Below, piece by piece: positions 53,064 through 54,183 of a stretch of 54,183 nucleotides of DNA (position 1 is the first letter of the stretch; each line of letters begins with the position of its first letter). The notes beneath the pieces were generated by a model. That model had not been told where the DNA came from, did not search any database, and saw only the letters and a list, made by a program, of their open reading frames with translations. This stretch comes from Corynebacterium glucuronolyticum. Lineage in GTDB: Bacteria; Actinomycetota; Actinomycetes; Mycobacteriales; Mycobacteriaceae. Made by a program: the position numbers and the translations under genes. The stretch covers positions 1 to 54,183 of the forward strand of contig JALFAQ010000035.1 of NCBI GenBank assembly GCA_022772305.1, given 5' to 3'.

Positions 53064-53660
53064 ATGGCACTTTTGACTATTGGAGATAAGTTCCCTGACT
53101 TCAAGCTCACTGCTCTTAAGGGTGGCGACCTTCACGAGGTCAACGCAAACCAGCCCGAGGACTACTTTGAGGAAGTGACCAACGAGTCTTTCCCCGGTAA
53201 GTGGCTCGTCGTCTTCTTCTACCCGAAGGACTTCACCTTCGTTTGCCCGACCGAGATCGCCGCTTTCGGTGAGCTCGACGAGGAGTTCCAGGATCGCGAC
53301 ACCCAGATCATCGGTGGCTCCGTCGACAACGAGTTCGCACACTTCCAGTGGCGCGCAACCCACAAGGATCTGAAGACCGTCCCGTTCCCGATGATTTCCG
53401 ACATCAAGCACGAGCTCATCCAGGCCCTCGGCGTGGAGAACGCTGACGGCGTTGCAGACCGTGCAACCTTCATCGTTGATCCGGACGGAATCATCCAGTT
53501 CGTTTCCGTTACCCCGGACGCTGTGGGCCGCAACGTTGACGAGGTCCTCCGTGTCCTCGATGCCCTGCAGTCCGAGGAAGTTTGCGCCTGCAACTGGGAA
53601 GCTAACGACCCGACCAAGAACATTGACAAGATGGATGTCCTGAAGGAAGAGCTGAAGTAA
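53064..53660 (+). CDS. ahpC: Alkyl hydroperoxide reductase AhpC (peroxiredoxin)
   Basis: A 198-residue 2-Cys peroxiredoxin that reduces peroxides and peroxynitrite. The peroxidatic cysteine is in [18 protein letters not shown]; the C-terminal [11 protein letters not shown] holds the resolving cysteine pair seen in actinobacterial AhpC, which is re-reduced by AhpD. ATG 53064 has AAGGAG 8 bases upstream. It lies 4 bases before ahpD, so the pair is one operon. Confidence 0.97.
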   Translation: MALLTIGDKFPDFKLTALKGGDLHEVNANQPEDYFEEVTNESFPGKWLVVFFYPKDFTFVCPTEIAAFGELDEEFQDRDTQIIGGSVDNEFAHFQWRATHKDLKTVPFPMISDIKHELIQALGVENADGVADRATFIVDPDGIIQFVSVTPDAVGRNVDEVLRVLDALQSEEVCACNWEANDPTKNIDKMDVLKEELK

Positions 53661-53664
53661 ACAT

Positions 53665-54183
53665 ATGGCAATCGATAACCTCAAGAGTGCTCTGCCGGAG
53701 TACGCCAAGGATCTCAAGCTGAACCTTGGCTCGCTGACCCGAACTAAGGAGCTCAACGAGCAGCAGCTGTGGGGCACCATGCTGGCAGCAGCAGCCGCAA
53801 CCCGCAACGCTCAGGTTCTCAAGGAGATCCGCGAGGAAGCTTCTGAGCACCTGTCTGAGGAGGCTGTCAACGCCGCCTGCATGTCCGCATCCATCATGGG
53901 CATGAACAACGTTGCATACCGCGCACAGGAATTCCTCCCCGAGGAGTACGCAACTATCCGCATGGGCCTGCGCCAGAACGGAATGGCCAAGCCAGGCGTT
54001 GAGAAGGTTGACTTCGAGCTGTGGAACATCGCAGTTTCCGTCATCAACGGCTGCGGTAAGTGCACCGCCGCTCACGAGCACACCGTCCGCGAGGAAGGCG
54101 TCAAGGAGTCCCAGGTTTGGGAAGCTGTCAAGGTTGCAGCAACCCTCCAGGGAGTTGCCCAGGCTCTGTTTATCGAGTCCGCG
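53665..54183 (+). CDS. ahpD: Alkylhydroperoxidase AhpD (cut by window end)
   Basis: The first 173 residues of AhpD; the family is about 175, so only the last few residues and the stop are missing. The active-site motif [12 protein letters not shown] carries the CxxC pair and the histidine. AhpD reduces AhpC with electrons from a lipoylated dehydrogenase component and has weak peroxidase activity itself. The start is ATG 53665, 4 bases after ahpC. Confidence 0.96.
   Translation, partial: MAIDNLKSALPEYAKDLKLNLGSLTRTKELNEQQLWGTMLAAAAATRNAQVLKEIREEASEHLSEEAVNAACMSASIMGMNNVAYRAQEFLPEEYATIRMGLRQNGMAKPGVEKVDFELWNIAVSVINGCGKCTAAHEHTVREEGVKESQVWEAVKVAATLQGVAQALFIESA

Overview
The window reads as a chromosomal segment of a mycolate-producing Corynebacterium. 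The GC content looks moderately high, many genes look leaderless with a -10 box directly before the start codon, and the block groEL2 - porH - porA - ppk2 matches the arrangement known from Corynebacterium glutamicum, where PorH/PorA form the outer-mycomembrane channel. The order ppa / dacB - tilS - hpt - ftsH - folE - folP - folB-folK - DUF3180 ... PanC-like - DUF6779 - Rossmann/DUF2520-like - lysS ... clpC is also the usual actinobacterial order. No rRNA, tRNA or CRISPR array was seen.

Layout. 1-9.4 kb: the end of an M20 amidohydrolase, a frameshifted MFS exporter, a convergent six-gene Mrp Na+/H+ antiporter operon (mrpACDEFG, with mrpB fused into mrpA) and a start-less Ltp-type lipoprotein remnant. 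9.4-15.6 kb: an M20 dipeptidase with a small frameshifted lipoprotein gene, groEL2 under two CIRCE operators, the porin pair with an unusual leader, ppk2, a MarR pseudogene and ppa. 15.6-23.4 kb: one long housekeeping operon for cell wall (dacB), tRNA modification (tilS), purine salvage (hpt), membrane proteolysis (ftsH) and folate synthesis (folE, folP, fused folB-folK).

23.4-26.8 kb is an AT-richer insertion between conserved neighbours. It holds a partial segmental duplication and three units built from a secreted precursor plus a tiny one-helix membrane peptide. One precursor ends in an eight-cysteine domain with mirror-symmetric spacing, resembling halocin C8-type bacteriocins. This is the best candidate for an undescribed system. 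26.8-31.8 kb returns to conserved genes (PanC-like, DUF6779, Rossmann-like, SPFH, lysS).

31.8-50.1 kb lies between lysS and clpC and is largely accessory: an orphan HipB-like regulator beside a MITE-like inverted repeat, a sirtuin divergent from a nucleoside hydrolase that sits with an ECF transporter whose ATPase is half degenerate, ldh, a Mug-type glycosylase, a frameshifted secreted LGFP-repeat phospholipase A2 followed by a membrane-anchored protein, a beta-glucoside PTS operon controlled by RNA antitermination that also carries ptsI, a tandem triplet of small secreted membrane-anchored proteins of unknown function, a zeta-type toxin-antitoxin pair, 23-bp tandem repeats and an AAA/DUF4143 ATPase. 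50.1-54.2 kb: clpC and the peroxide-defence pair ahpC-ahpD (ahpD cut by the window end).

Several genes are broken at short homopolymers (A5 near 1340, G6 at 24678, G7 at 39254). They may be phase-variable, newly decayed, or sequencing errors; the sequence alone cannot decide.
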